A stretch of 64,000 nucleotides of DNA from contig NZ_JAHKQB010000037.1 of the NCBI RefSeq assembly GCF_018860625.1, forward strand, positions 46,855-110,854, written 5' to 3'. Under the pieces are notes generated by a model. It searched no databases and was not told the origin of the DNA. It worked only from the letters and a program-made list of their open reading frames with translations. The translations under genes and the position numbers were made by a program. Below, piece by piece: positions 10,193 through 19,577 of the stretch (positions within the stretch are counted from its first letter, which is position 1; each line of letters starts with the position of its first letter). Source of the stretch: Paracoccus sp. C2R09 (lineage in GTDB: Bacteria; Pseudomonadota; Alphaproteobacteria; Rhodobacterales; Rhodobacteraceae).

Positions 10193-11788
10193 ATGAACCT
10201 CAATCTGATGATGAACGACGAAGAAGAGTTGAAGCCCCGCATCACCGTCTTCGGCGTCGGCGGCGCGGGTGGCAACGCCGTCAACAACATGATCGAGAAG
10301 ATGCTGGAAGGCGTCGAGTTCGTGGTTGCCAACACCGATGCGCAGGCGCTGCAGCAGAACAGCGCCACCAGCCGCATCCAGATGGGTCCGAAGGTCACTG
10401 AGGGCCTGGGCGCGGGCGCGAAGCCCACCATCGGTGCCAAGGCCGCCGAGGAGACGATCGAGGATATCGTCGATCACCTGATGGGCGCGCATATGTGCTT
10501 CATCACCGCGGGCATGGGCGGCGGCACCGGCACCGGCGCGGCCCCGATCATCGCGCAGGCCGCGCGCGAGATGGGCATTCTGACCGTCGGCGTCGTGACC
10601 AAGCCCTTCCAGTTCGAGGGCACCAAGCGGATGCGCCAGGCCGAAGAGGGCGTCGAGGCGCTCCAGAAGGTCGTGGACACGCTGATCATCATTCCGAACC
10701 AGAACCTGTTCCGCCTTGCGAACGAGAAGACCACCTTCACCGAGGCCTTCGCGATGGCCGACGACGTGCTCTATCAGGGCGTGAAGGGCGTGACCGACCT
10801 GATGGTCCGTCCGGGTCTCATCAACCTCGACTTTGCCGACGTTCGTGCGGTCATGGACGAGATGGGCAAGGCCATGATGGGCACCGGCGAGGCTGCGGGC
10901 GACAACCGCGCGCAGGAAGCCGCCGAGCGCGCGATCGCCAACCCGCTGCTGGACGAGATCAGCCTGAACGGCGCCAAGGGCGTGCTGATCAACATCACCG
11001 GCGGTTACGACATGACCCTGTTCGAGCTGGACGAGGCCGCGAACGTCATCCGCGACAAGGTGGACAGCGACGCCAACATCATCGTCGGTTCGACCCTGGA
11101 CCCGGACATGGACGGCACCATCCGCGTTTCGGTCGTGGCGACCGGCATCGACGCGGATTCCGCACCGGCCGAAATGCCGACCCCGCGTCGCGGCATGGCC
11201 GCGCCCCTGACGCAGAACCCCTCGATCGCGGATGCCCCGGTCGTCGAGGATCGCGCGACCGTCCGCAGCCAGCAGGCAGCCGCATCGCAGCCCGCGCCCG
11301 CCGCGCAGACCCCGACGCCCGCACCCCAGCAGGCCACCGCGCGGACCGAAGACGACATGCCGAAGCCGGCCTATCAGCCGAAGGAAGCGCCGCGCCAGAA
11401 CTCGGTTCGGATCGACGACGACGCCTCGGCCTTCGTTGCACCCCGTGCGCCCCAGGCCCGTGCCGGTCAGCCCGCCCCCGAGGTGATGGACCGCCTGCGC
11501 CGCGCCGTGGACAACCGCAGCCAGCAGAATGCCGCCGCCCAGGCGCAGCCTCAGCAGCCCGATCCCCGTGCGCAGAACCGCATGAGCGGCCTTGGCCGCA
11601 TGCTGGAACGGATGGCCGGTCACGGAGAGCAGTCCAAGCCCGCCGCATCCTCAATCGCCGAACGTGTGAACGAGCGTGTGGCCGTCCGTGCGCGCCAGCA
11701 GGAAAGCGATTTCGACGATCTGGCAAGCCCTGACAACAGCGGCGACAATGTCGAAATCCCGGCGTTCCTTCGTCGTCAGGCGAACTGA
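10193..11788 (+). CDS. ftsZ: Cell division GTPase FtsZ
   Basis: A 531-residue tubulin homologue that forms the Z ring at midcell. The N-domain begins [17 protein letters not shown] and carries the tubulin signature GGGTGTG (about 107-113). The T7 catalytic loop is NLDFADVR. The globular part ends near residue 320, followed by a roughly 190-residue Pro/Ala/Gln-rich linker that is much longer than in E. coli, as in other Rhodobacteraceae. It ends in the conserved FtsA/ZapA-binding peptide [15 protein letters not shown] 10193 follows AGGCGG and gives the family N-terminus. Longer in-frame starts upstream run through the leader hairpin and were rejected. Confidence 0.97.
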   Translation: MNLNLMMNDEEELKPRITVFGVGGAGGNAVNNMIEKMLEGVEFVVANTDAQALQQNSATSRIQMGPKVTEGLGAGAKPTIGAKAAEETIEDIVDHLMGAHMCFITAGMGGGTGTGAAPIIAQAAREMGILTVGVVTKPFQFEGTKRMRQAEEGVEALQKVVDTLIIIPNQNLFRLANEKTTFTEAFAMADDVLYQGVKGVTDLMVRPGLINLDFADVRAVMDEMGKAMMGTGEAAGDNRAQEAAERAIANPLLDEISLNGAKGVLINITGGYDMTLFELDEAANVIRDKVDSDANIIVGSTLDPDMDGTIRVSVVATGIDADSAPAEMPTPRRGMAAPLTQNPSIADAPVVEDRATVRSQQAAASQPAPAAQTPTPAPQQATARTEDDMPKPAYQPKEAPRQNSVRIDDDASAFVAPRAPQARAGQPAPEVMDRLRRAVDNRSQQNAAAQAQPQQPDPRAQNRMSGLGRMLERMAGHGEQSKPAASSIAERVNERVAVRARQQESDFDDLASPDNSGDNVEIPAFLRRQAN

Positions 11789-11823
11789 CGCGTTCACGAA
11801 TAACAGCATCATGTTTCGAAGAA

Positions 11824-11847
11824 GGGCCGCAGAACGCGGCCCTTTTT
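11824..11847 (+). terminator. Rho-independent terminator of ftsZ
   Basis: Stem GGGCCGC (11824-11830) pairs with GCGGCCC (11836-11842) around an AGAAC loop, followed by five T. It closes the ftsQ-ftsA-ftsZ transcripts, so lpxC probably has its own promoter. Confidence 0.85.
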
Positions 11848-12038
11848 CCGTTGTATTGCAAGCGGCTAGGCCAATCCCCCTTGGGGACGCAGGGCGCAGG
11901 CCTTTGAATGTTTCACCCCGTCACAAAACGTTAATTGAACCTCCATGCCCCGGGGCATAGCTGAAACCCTGCAAGAGGGCGCATGCGTTGTCTTGCTGAA
12001 TGATGACGAACTGGAAGCATAGCGAAGACGGGCAGACC

Positions 12039-12983
12039 ATGCAGACGACGCTGAAAGACAAAGTGGCATTCGACGGTGTGGGCCTTCACTCGGGCGCACC
12101 CGCACGCCTCGAGATTCATCCCGCCCCCGCAGGGCATGGGATCGTCTTCCAGCGCGTGGATCTGGATCCCGTGGTCGAGATTGCGGCCATGTGGAACAAC
12201 GTCACGCTCTCGCCGCTTTGCACGCTGATGGACAATGGCCGGGGCGTGACCCTGTCCACCGTCGAACATGTCATGGCGGCGCTGGCCGGAACGGGCGTGA
12301 ACAATGCCGTCGTCACCGTCGACGGCCCCGAGGTTCCGATCCTCGACGGATCTGCCGCGCCTTTCGTCGCCGAGATCCTTGCCGTCGGTCTGCGTCAGCA
12401 GAACGCCAAGCTGCGCGCGATCCGTGTCCTGCGCCCGGTCGAGGTTCGCCATGGCGATGCCTTTGCCCGCCTGACGCCGGCCGATCACCTGGAGATCGAC
12501 TTCCAGATCGATTTTGCCGATGCCGCCATCGGTCACCAGGAAAAGGTGCTGGACATGGCCAACGGCGCGTTTCTGCGCGAATTGGCCGACAGCCGCACCT
12601 TCTGCCGCGCCTCGGATATCGAGGTGATGCGCCAGAACGGACTGGCCCTGGGCGGGACCTACATGAACGCGGTCGTCGTCGATGGTGCGGACGTGCTGTC
12701 GCCGGGCGGTCTGCGCCACCGGGACGAGGCCGTGCGCCACAAGATGCTGGACGCGATGGGCGATCTGGCATTGGCGGGGGCGCCGCTTCTGGCCCGCTAT
12801 ACCGGGCACCGTGCGGGGCACGCGATGACGAACCGCCTGCTGCGCGCACTGTTCGCCGACCCCACCGCCTGGACTTGGGCCGAGGTGGATACCGACCTCG
12901 AGGCGCGTCTGCCTGGTGCGGGTGTCGCGGACTATGGCCAGCTGGCCGGGCTTGCGCATCCCATGCCCATCGCGGCGGAATGA
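12039..12983 (+). CDS. lpxC: LpxC, UDP-3-O-acyl-GlcNAc deacetylase
   Basis: A 314-residue zinc enzyme catalysing the committed step of lipid A synthesis in the cytoplasm. The active site is intact: Glu76/His77 in STVEHVMA, His235 and Asp239 in HKMLD, and the catalytic His262 in the TGHRAGH stretch. Start ATG 12039 gives MQTTLKDKVAFDGVGLHSG, the normal family N-terminus. An in-frame ATG at 12000 adds a non-conserved extension. It lies 191 bp after the ftsZ terminator and precedes bamD, the standard alphaproteobacterial order. Confidence 0.95.
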   Translation: MQTTLKDKVAFDGVGLHSGAPARLEIHPAPAGHGIVFQRVDLDPVVEIAAMWNNVTLSPLCTLMDNGRGVTLSTVEHVMAALAGTGVNNAVVTVDGPEVPILDGSAAPFVAEILAVGLRQQNAKLRAIRVLRPVEVRHGDAFARLTPADHLEIDFQIDFADAAIGHQEKVLDMANGAFLRELADSRTFCRASDIEVMRQNGLALGGTYMNAVVVDGADVLSPGGLRHRDEAVRHKMLDAMGDLALAGAPLLARYTGHRAGHAMTNRLLRALFADPTAWTWAEVDTDLEARLPGAGVADYGQLAGLAHPMPIAAE

Positions 12984-12988
12984 GGAAC

Positions 12989-13011
12989 GCGGCGCAGTGA
13001 TTCTGCGCCGC
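12989..13011 (+). terminator. Strong hairpin after lpxC
   Basis: GCGGCGCAG (12989-12997) pairs perfectly with CTGCGCCGC (13003-13011) around TGATT, 6 bp after the lpxC stop. It has C rather than T residues after it, so termination may be partial or factor-assisted. Confidence 0.55.
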
Positions 13012-13155
13012 CCCCATCGGGCCTTGCCGCCGACGTGAAAGGCCCGCCGAAATCAATACATTGCCATTTTGCGCCCCCTGTTGTTCTGTGCTAGGACGTC
13101 GCGGCGGCGTCGGCCCTTCGGGCCGGGGCGGAACAGAAGCTTGGGCAGGGTGAAG

Positions 13156-14004
13156 ATGGCTGGCAGGAATATCTCGGCTTCGATGGTGGCTGCGGTGCTG
13201 GCCGGAATGGTTCTGACGGGTTGCGCGGCCAATCGTGAGGCTGCACTGCGCCAGAACCTCGACCAGTTCACCGCCGCCGAGATCTATCAGCGCGGGGAAT
13301 ACGAACTGGAGAACAGCGGCGATCCCGAGGATGCCGTCTACTACTTCTCCGAGATCGAGCGTCTCTATCCCTACAGCGAATGGGCGCGCCGGGCGCTGAT
13401 CATGCAGGCCTATGGCAATCACAAGGCCCAGAACTACGAAGAGGCCCGCAGCGCGGCGCAACGGTTCCTCGACGTCTATCCGGGGGACGAGGAAGCGGCC
13501 TATGCGCAATATCTGCTGGCGCTGTCCTATTACGACCAGATCGACGATGTGGGCCGCGATCAGGGGCTGACCTTCCAGGCGTTGCAGGGGCTGCGCACGG
13601 TGATCGAGCAATATCCCGACAGCGAATATGCCCGCAGCGCGATCCTGAAATTCGACCTGGCCTTCGATCATCTTGCCGCGAAAGAGATGGAGATCGGTCG
13701 CTACTATCTCAAGCGCGGGCATTATTCGGCGGCGATCAGCCGTTTCCGCGTCGTGGTCGAGGAATTCCAGACGACGACCCAGACCCCCGAGGCGCTGCTG
13801 CGTCTGGTCGAGGCCTATCTGGCGCTTGGCCTGAACGACGAGGCCCAGACCGCGGGCGCGATCCTGGGTCACAACTTCCAGTCCTCGCCCTTCTACCAGG
13901 ATGCGTATCGCCAGCTTCGCGGTCGTGGCCTGTCGCCCGAGGCGCGTGGCGACAGCTGGCTGGGCAATGTCTATCGTCAGACCATTCAGGGAAGATGGCT
14001 CTGA
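13156..14004 (+). CDS. bamD: Outer membrane assembly lipoprotein BamD (ComL)
   Basis: A 282-residue lipoprotein of the BAM complex, which inserts beta-barrel proteins into the outer membrane. A signal peptide ends in the lipobox LTGC (Cys about 22). Tetratricopeptide-type helical repeats follow, with the BamD features AAEIYQRGEYELENSGDPEDA, PYSEWARRALIMQAY and RGHYSAAISRFRVVVEEF. Start ATG 13156 follows AGGGTGAAG. GTG 13150 would leave no spacing. It sits between lpxC and recN as in relatives. Confidence 0.94.
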   Translation: MAGRNISASMVAAVLAGMVLTGCAANREAALRQNLDQFTAAEIYQRGEYELENSGDPEDAVYYFSEIERLYPYSEWARRALIMQAYGNHKAQNYEEARSAAQRFLDVYPGDEEAAYAQYLLALSYYDQIDDVGRDQGLTFQALQGLRTVIEQYPDSEYARSAILKFDLAFDHLAAKEMEIGRYYLKRGHYSAAISRFRVVVEEFQTTTQTPEALLRLVEAYLALGLNDEAQTAGAILGHNFQSSPFYQDAYRQLRGRGLSPEARGDSWLGNVYRQTIQGRWL

Positions 14005-14019
14005 TCCGATCCGGATCAG
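14001..14019. repeat. Palindrome across the bamD stop
   Basis: CTGATCCG (14001-14008) and CGGATCAG (14012-14019) form a perfect inverted repeat with a 3-bp centre, covering the bamD stop codon and the start of the short spacer before recN. It may be an operator or an RNA hairpin; nothing else decides it. Confidence 0.35.
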
Positions 14020-14038
14020 GCCGGTTCGGGGCGGGCCC

Positions 14039-15685
14039 ATGCTGAGAACGCTCGACATTCGCGACATGCTGCTGATCGACCGGCTGGAGCTGAGCTTCGG
14101 GCCCGGACTGAACGTGCTGACCGGTGAAACCGGGGCGGGCAAGTCGATCCTGCTGGACTGCCTGGGCTTCGTGCTGGGCTGGCGGGGCAGGGCGGACCAG
14201 GTCCGCAAGGGTGCCGATCAGGGCGAGGTTCAGGCCGTGTTCGATCTGCCCCTCGGGCATCCCGCACGCGATGTGCTGGCAGAAGCCGGGATCGCGGTCG
14301 AGGATGACGAGCTGATCCTGCGCCGCGTCAACGCATCGGATGGGCGCAAGACCGGCTGGGTCAACGACCGCCGCGTCTCGGGCGAGGTGCTGCGCCGTCT
14401 GTCCGAAGTGCTGGTCGAGCTGTATGGCCAGCATGACGATCGGGGATTGCTGAACCCGCGCGGCCATCGCGGGCTGCTGGACGCCTTCGCCGACGTCGAT
14501 ACCCGCGCGGCCCGCACGGCATGGGCTGCGCGTCGCACCGCGCATGCGCAATTGGCCGAGGCCGAGGCCGCGCTGGAAGCTGCCCGCGCCGAGGAAGAGT
14601 TCCTTCGCCACGCGGTCGAGGAACTGGACAAGCTGGCGCCCGAACCCGGCGAAGAGGAACGGCTGGACGTCGCCCGTCGCAGCATGCAGGGCGCCGAACG
14701 CATCCGCGAGGATGTCGCCCGTGCGCTGCAGATGCTGGGCGGGGACGGTGCCGAAGGCGCGATGGTCGATGCGGCACGCTGGCTGGAAGGTGCCGCTGAA
14801 CGCGCCGAGGGGCGATTGGACGAACCGCTTTCGGCGCTGTCGCGCGCCCTGATCGAACTGGGCGAGGCGACGCAGGGTGTCGAGAACGCGCTGAGCGCCA
14901 TGGATTTCGACCCCCATTCGCTGGAGGCGACCGAAGAGCGCCTGTTCGCCCTGCGTGCACTTGCGCGCAAGCATGACGTGCTGGCCGACGATCTTGCCGC
15001 TCTGGCCGACGAACTGCGCGAACGGCTGACCCGGATCGACGCGGGCGAGAGCCGGATCGCCGATCTGCGCCGCATCGCGGCCGAGGCCGATGCGGCCTAT
15101 GATCAGGCGGCCGATGCGTTGACGGATCTGCGCGTGAATGCGGCGGGGCAGCTGGATACGGCGGTCATGGCCGAACTGGCCCCGCTGAAGATGGAACGCG
15201 CGGTCTTCACCACATTGGTCACGGCGGGCGAACCCGGACCCGAGGGGCGTGATGCGGTGGCCTTCACGGTCGCGACGAACCCGGGCGCGCCGTCCGGCCC
15301 CCTGGACAAGATCGCCTCGGGCGGGGAACTGTCGCGCTTTCTGCTGGCGCTGAAGGTCTGTCTTGCACGCGGGAACGATGCGCTGGTCATGATCTTCGAC
15401 GAGATCGACCGCGGCGTGGGCGGTGCGACCGCCGATGCCGTAGGGCGCAGGCTGCAGGTGCTGGCGCAGGACGCGCAGGTGCTTGTCATCACCCATTCGC
15501 CGCAGGTCGCGGCCTTGGGGCAGAACCATTTCCGCGTGGCCAAGGCCGTGGCCGACGGGATGACCACCTCAACCGTGACGGCGCTGGATCGCCCCGACCG
15601 GGTGGCCGAGATCGCGCGCATGTTGGCGGGCGACCGGGTGACGGGTGCCGCGACCGAGGCCGCGATCAGCCTGCTGGACGGTTAA
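14039..15685 (+). CDS. recN: DNA repair protein RecN
   Basis: A 548-residue SMC-like ATPase for double-strand break repair. Walker A GETGAGKS is at residues 29-36. Two coiled-coil arms occupy about 150-360. The signature ASGGELSR and Walker B (VMIFDEIDRGVGG) are in the C-terminal third, with ITHSPQVAA as the switch histidine. ATG 14039 is 34 bp after bamD. A perfect 8-bp palindrome (14001-14019) spans the bamD stop. I found no clear LexA box of the alphaproteobacterial GTTC-N7-GTTC type. The last four bases overlap the end of the convergent gene at 15682. Confidence 0.95.
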   Translation: MLRTLDIRDMLLIDRLELSFGPGLNVLTGETGAGKSILLDCLGFVLGWRGRADQVRKGADQGEVQAVFDLPLGHPARDVLAEAGIAVEDDELILRRVNASDGRKTGWVNDRRVSGEVLRRLSEVLVELYGQHDDRGLLNPRGHRGLLDAFADVDTRAARTAWAARRTAHAQLAEAEAALEAARAEEEFLRHAVEELDKLAPEPGEEERLDVARRSMQGAERIREDVARALQMLGGDGAEGAMVDAARWLEGAAERAEGRLDEPLSALSRALIELGEATQGVENALSAMDFDPHSLEATEERLFALRALARKHDVLADDLAALADELRERLTRIDAGESRIADLRRIAAEADAAYDQAADALTDLRVNAAGQLDTAVMAELAPLKMERAVFTTLVTAGEPGPEGRDAVAFTVATNPGAPSGPLDKIASGGELSRFLLALKVCLARGNDALVMIFDEIDRGVGGATADAVGRRLQVLAQDAQVLVITHSPQVAALGQNHFRVAKAVADGMTTSTVTALDRPDRVAEIARMLAGDRVTGAATEAAISLLDG

Positions 15686-15990
15686 TCGATCACCGCCTCG
15701 ACCATGCGCAGCCGGGACAGGATCTTTCCGGTATCGGCGTCCAGCCGGACCAGCTGATCCGACACCACGGCATAGACATTGCCAGCGGGCGGGTTCGAAA
15801 GCCCATAGAGCCCCGGTCGCGTCACGATATGGGTGACATCGGGCGGTGCGATATCACCGACCAGAAGAACGGTTTCCGACCGGGGCTGGGGCTGGATGCC
15901 AAGCGCATGGCCGAAGGTTGTCTGAATGGGGGCAAGGGTTGCGACTGCGATCACGACCCCCGCCGCAGCGATGAGGGTACGCGGCAGCAT
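15682..15990 (-). CDS. Small secreted protein, paralog of the gene at 16077
   Basis: A 102-residue protein with an N-terminal signal-like segment (about 5-27, Ala/Val/Ile-rich) and a mature region of about 75 residues. The mature part aligns by eye with the upstream neighbour: HIVTRPGLYGL, then NVYAVVSDQLVRLDADTGKILSRLR, corresponding to TIITDPGRYGV and HYAVHMGHLVRLNDAGKIISILR. No cysteine pair, lipobox or catalytic motif is visible. The pattern of a short beta strand, Tyr-Gly, and LVRL-acidic-GKI suggests a small beta-rich periplasmic domain. The family is not recognised. Its 3' end overlaps recN by four bases on the opposite strand. Confidence 0.7.
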   Translation of the reverse strand: MLPRTLIAAAGVVIAVATLAPIQTTFGHALGIQPQPRSETVLLVGDIAPPDVTHIVTRPGLYGLSNPPAGNVYAVVSDQLVRLDADTGKILSRLRMVEAVID

Positions 15991-16076
15991 GGTTCCGAAC
16001 CTTTCCTTTTGTCAGGTGACAGGCAACGGCGTCGCCCGCGCCGGGTTCCGTGCCATTGCCGCAAGGCAGCCATGCA

Positions 16077-16394
16077 TTACCGGCGACCGGAAACGGGGGC
16101 CTTGGGCAGGGGGCGAAGGATCGAGATGATCTTGCCCGCGTCGTTCAGACGGACCAGGTGACCCATATGCACGGCATAGTGGCTGTTGCGTGGTGCAGTC
16201 GCCACTCCGTAGCGGCCAGGATCGGTGATGATCGTCAACTGGTCTGCCGAGGGCGTATCGCCGACATGCGGAAGCTGCGTCTGGGGGGTCGTCACCTGCG
16301 CAACCGCCGGGCGCGAGAAATGCCGCTGGCCGATGCCGACCGCCAGGATGGCGGCCAGCACCAGGACGACGACGATACGCATGTTTCGCGACAT
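16077..16394 (-). CDS. Small secreted protein, paralog of the gene at 15682
   Basis: A 105-residue protein with a basic N-terminus and hydrophobic signal (about 6-21), followed by a Pro/Thr-rich spacer and the domain shared with the next gene. Shared positions include DPGRYGV, HYAVHMGHLVRL and GKIISILRPL. The two genes are on the same strand, 86 bp apart, and probably arose by tandem duplication. Identity is modest, so the duplication is old or the copies have diverged in role. No homologue is recognised. The gene may be transcribed from the AT-richer region upstream (16395-16484). Confidence 0.7.
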   Translation of the reverse strand: MSRNMRIVVVLVLAAILAVGIGQRHFSRPAVAQVTTPQTQLPHVGDTPSADQLTIITDPGRYGVATAPRNSHYAVHMGHLVRLNDAGKIISILRPLPKAPVSGRR

Positions 16395-16484
16395 TAGGTG
16401 GAGCCCTTGGAACGATTCCTCTATCGGAAATCAACCATGCCTATGATTGAGGGTTCCTTAAGGCGGAAGACACAAGATGATGAC

Positions 16485-17354
16485 CTAGCGGTTCCGCGCA
16501 ACAAATCTGGGCAGCATTGCCGAAAAGTCACGGCCCAGCCCATCTTCGCGTTCGACGAAATCCTCGTACAGCTGTCGCGCAAGCTGGCCCATGGGCGTAT
16601 CCGCCTGGGCCGATCCGGCCGCCATATGCGCAAGGTTCAGATCCTTCAGCATCAGTTCGGCTGCAAAACCTGGTCTGTAGTCGTTGTCCGCGGGCGATTT
16701 CGGACCGACGCCGGGTGCCGGGCAATAGGCGTTCATCGACCAGCTGTAGCCCGAACTGGTCGAGACCACGTCGAACATCTTCTGCCGGTCGAGGCCCAGC
16801 TTGTCGGCCAGGGCGAAGGCCTCGCAGGTGGCGATCATCGTGACGCCGAGGATCATGTTGTTGCAGATCTTGGCCGATTGCCCGGCGCCGGGATCGCCGC
16901 AATGCACGGCCTTCTGGCCCATGATGTCGAACAGGGGGCGGACCGCCTTGAAATCGGCATCGGATCCGCCGACCATGAAGGTCAGCGTGCCCCCCTGCGC
17001 CCCGCCGATCCCGCCCGAGACCGGCGCGTCCAGCGCGCCCAGTCCCGCCGCGGTCGCCTCGGATGCCACGGCGCGGGCGCTGTCCACATCCACGGTCGAG
17101 CAATCGCAGAGGATCGCGCCCTTGCGCATCGCGGGGATCACGCCCGCCGCGACGGAACGCAGGATCTGGCCGTTGGGCAGCATGGTGATCACGACATCCG
17201 CACCGGTCGCGGCCTCGGCCGCGCTGGCGGCGGCGGTCACGCCTTCGGGCATCGGCGCGGCGGTGTCGAAACCCGCGACCTCGTGGCCCGCGGCGGCCAG
17301 GTTCGTCGCCATCGGCGCGCCCATGTTCCCAAGGCCGATAAAGCCGATCTTCAT
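16485..17354 (-). CDS. mmsB: 3-hydroxyisobutyrate dehydrogenase
   Basis: A 289-residue NAD-dependent beta-hydroxyacid dehydrogenase that oxidises 3-hydroxyisobutyrate to methylmalonate semialdehyde in valine breakdown. The dinucleotide fold GFIGLGNMGAPMA opens the protein (about 4-16). The substrate motif DAPVSGG, the catalytic Lys in the SAKICNN segment, and LMLKDL near the end are all present. The start ATG overlaps the stop of the upstream hydrolase gene (ATGA). With mmsA, the hydrolase and the acyl-CoA dehydrogenase it completes the isobutyryl-CoA to propionyl-CoA route. Confidence 0.94.
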   Translation of the reverse strand: MKIGFIGLGNMGAPMATNLAAAGHEVAGFDTAAPMPEGVTAAASAAEAATGADVVITMLPNGQILRSVAAGVIPAMRKGAILCDCSTVDVDSARAVASEATAAGLGALDAPVSGGIGGAQGGTLTFMVGGSDADFKAVRPLFDIMGQKAVHCGDPGAGQSAKICNNMILGVTMIATCEAFALADKLGLDRQKMFDVVSTSSGYSWSMNAYCPAPGVGPKSPADNDYRPGFAAELMLKDLNLAHMAAGSAQADTPMGQLARQLYEDFVEREDGLGRDFSAMLPRFVARNR

Positions 17355-18355
17355 TCCAGTTCCTCCCATTCCAATTCGTCGTCCAGCGGTGACAGCAATG
17401 CCGCGACCGCTGCAGATGTGGCCTCGGCCTGCCAGTCAGGCTGGCGATCCTTGTCGATGATCTGCGCCCGCACGCCCTCCAGAAAATCCGTGGCCTGCGT
17501 GGCGCGCGCGGTGAAGCGGAATTCGCGCGACAGCGATTGCTGCATCCGATCGTCGCCCCGCGCTGCACGCACCATCTCCAATCCCGCTGCCATGGACAGC
17601 GGAGAGTTGCGGTCCAGTGCCTTCAGGCTGTCGGCATCACCTTGGGCCTGCAGCCTTGCGCGGATCTGTTCCATGTCCTGCCCGCCGAATGCCGAAAGAT
17701 CGCGCGTGGCCAGCGGCGCGTCTGGCGGGGTCGCGCCGCGGATCAGCGTCGCATCGCCCGTGCGTTCCAGCGTCGCGATCAGCTCAGGCCATTCACTCTC
17801 GGGCAGATAGCTGTCGGCGAAACGTGCATGGATCGCATCGCCCGGTCCCATCCGCGCGCCGGTCAGCGCAAGGTATTCCCCGATCCTTCCCGGCGCCCGT
17901 GCCAGCAGCCATGTGCCGCCCACATCGGGGATCAGGCCGATGCCGCTTTCGGGCATGGCGATGCGCGTCGTGTCGCCCACGATCCGGTGCCCGGCATGGC
18001 CGCCGACGCCGACGCCCCCGCCCATGACGAAGCCCTGCATGAAGGCCACGATGGGCTTGGGATAATCCGCGATGGCTGCGTTCATGCGGTATTCGTCGCG
18101 GAAGAAATCCGCGCCCACCGCATGATCGCCCGCCTTGCCGGCATGATAGACCGCGGCGATGTCGCCCCCCGCGCAGAAGGCGCGGTCGCCCTCGGCGTCA
18201 ATGATGACCAGGTCCACATCCGCATCGTCGCGCCAGTCGTCCAGCGCGCGGTGGATCGCAAGCGCCATCTGGTGGCTCAGCGCGTTCAGGGCCTTGGGCC
18301 GCGTGAAGGTGATGCGGCCCGCGCGGCCGGATCTGCGGATGCTCAGATCGTTCAC
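17351..18355 (-). CDS. 3-hydroxyisobutyryl-CoA hydrolase
   Basis: A 334-residue member of the crotonase fold. The HIBCH subfamily features are the oxyanion segment FCAGGDIAAVY, the second glycine loop GFVMGGGVGVGGHA and the active-site stretch AMPESGIGLIPDVGGTWLL, in which Glu and Asp replace the hydratase pair. The C-terminal extension is longer than in ordinary enoyl-CoA hydratases. It converts 3-hydroxyisobutyryl-CoA to free 3-hydroxyisobutyrate, the substrate of MmsB encoded directly downstream. It starts 4 bp after the acyl-CoA dehydrogenase stop. Confidence 0.9.
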   Translation of the reverse strand: MNDLSIRRSGRAGRITFTRPKALNALSHQMALAIHRALDDWRDDADVDLVIIDAEGDRAFCAGGDIAAVYHAGKAGDHAVGADFFRDEYRMNAAIADYPKPIVAFMQGFVMGGGVGVGGHAGHRIVGDTTRIAMPESGIGLIPDVGGTWLLARAPGRIGEYLALTGARMGPGDAIHARFADSYLPESEWPELIATLERTGDATLIRGATPPDAPLATRDLSAFGGQDMEQIRARLQAQGDADSLKALDRNSPLSMAAGLEMVRAARGDDRMQQSLSREFRFTARATQATDFLEGVRAQIIDKDRQPDWQAEATSAAVAALLSPLDDELEWEELE

Positions 18356-18359
18356 GTCG

Positions 18360-19505
18360 TCACCCCCTGCCTGCCAGCATCGAGCGGCCGATAATCAGCC
18401 GCATGATCTCGTTCGTGCCTTCCAGGATCTGGTGCACGCGCAGGTCGCGCACGATCTTCTCGATCCCGTAATCGGCCAGGTAGCCATAGCCACCATGCAG
18501 CTGCAGGCACTGGTTCGCGACCTCGAAGGCGCGATCGGTCACATGCAGCTTGGCCATGGCGCAGAACTTGGTGGCGTCGGGTGCGCCCTGGTCCAGCATC
18601 CATGCGGCCTGGCGCAGGAAGATGCGGCTGGATTGCAGCGCGGTCTCCATCTCGGCCAGGCGGAACTGCAGGGCCTGGAACTGGTCCAGCGATTTGCCGA
18701 AGGCGCGGCGTTCGGACATGTAGGCGATGGTCCGATCCAGGGCCGCCTGCGCGCCGCCAAGCGCGGATGCCGCGATGTTCAGCCGCCCGCCATCCAGCCC
18801 CGCCATCGCATAGGAAAAGCCGCGGCCTTCTTCGCCCAGCAGGTTGTCGGCAGGAATGCGGCAATCGTCGAACTGCACCTGCGCGGTCGGTTGGGACCGC
18901 CAGCCCATCTTGTCCTCGGGGGCGCCGAAGGACAGGCCGGGCGTGCCGTCCTGAACGATCACCGCGCTGATGCCGCGGGGGCCATCCTCGCCCGTGCGCA
19001 CCATCGCCAGGTAAGCGTCGGAATACCCCCCGCCCGAGATGAAGGCCTTGGTCCCGTTCAGCAGCCATCCCTCGCCTTCGCGTTCGGCCCGGCTGCGAAG
19101 TGCGGCGGCATCGGACCCCGATCCGGGTTCGGTCAGGCAATAGCTGAAGATCACCTCCATCCGCGCCAGCTGCGGCAGCCAGCGGTCGCGGGCGGCATCG
19201 CTGCCGAATTTCTGGATCATCCCGCCGCACATGTTGTGGATCGACAGAAAGGACGCGACCGAGGGGCAGGCCATGGACAGCGCCTCGAAGATCAGGGTGC
19301 CGTCCAGGCGCCCCAGGCCCGATCCGCCATGATCCTCGGAGACGAAGATCCCCCCCAGACCGAGCGCCGCGACATCGGGCCAGAGATCCTTCGGGATCGT
19401 GCCGTCCTGTTCCCATGCATGGGCATGGGGGGCGATCCGGTCCTGTCCGAAATCGCGGGCCATGTCGAATATGGCCGATTGTTCTTCGGTCAATGCGAAG
19501 TCCAT
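18360..19505 (-). CDS. Isobutyryl-CoA dehydrogenase (acyl-CoA dehydrogenase)
   Basis: A 381-residue FAD enzyme of the acyl-CoA dehydrogenase family. The FAD/substrate motifs SYCLTEPGSGSDAAAL (about 130-145), KAFISGGG and the C-terminal LHGGYGYL and DLRVHQILEGTNEIMRL are visible. The catalytic base is expected at Glu in LEGTNE. The neighbourhood of HIBCH, mmsB and mmsA points to isobutyryl-CoA as substrate, giving methacrylyl-CoA. A dedicated methacrylyl-CoA hydratase is not in the window, so a general crotonase elsewhere must supply that step. Confidence 0.88.
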   Translation of the reverse strand: MDFALTEEQSAIFDMARDFGQDRIAPHAHAWEQDGTIPKDLWPDVAALGLGGIFVSEDHGGSGLGRLDGTLIFEALSMACPSVASFLSIHNMCGGMIQKFGSDAARDRWLPQLARMEVIFSYCLTEPGSGSDAAALRSRAEREGEGWLLNGTKAFISGGGYSDAYLAMVRTGEDGPRGISAVIVQDGTPGLSFGAPEDKMGWRSQPTAQVQFDDCRIPADNLLGEEGRGFSYAMAGLDGGRLNIAASALGGAQAALDRTIAYMSERRAFGKSLDQFQALQFRLAEMETALQSSRIFLRQAAWMLDQGAPDATKFCAMAKLHVTDRAFEVANQCLQLHGGYGYLADYGIEKIVRDLRVHQILEGTNEIMRLIIGRSMLAGRG

Positions 19506-19577
19506 GCGTCTCCCTCCCCAGATCCGCTTGAATTGAACGCGTGTTTAGTTGTCAGTTGTTTCCAGAATGTTGCAAGC

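Noticed and set aside
14001..14040. LexA box before recN
   Set aside because: The palindrome CTGATCCG-ATC-CGGATCAG is not the alphaproteobacterial GTTC-N7-GTTC motif, and no such motif is found near the recN start.
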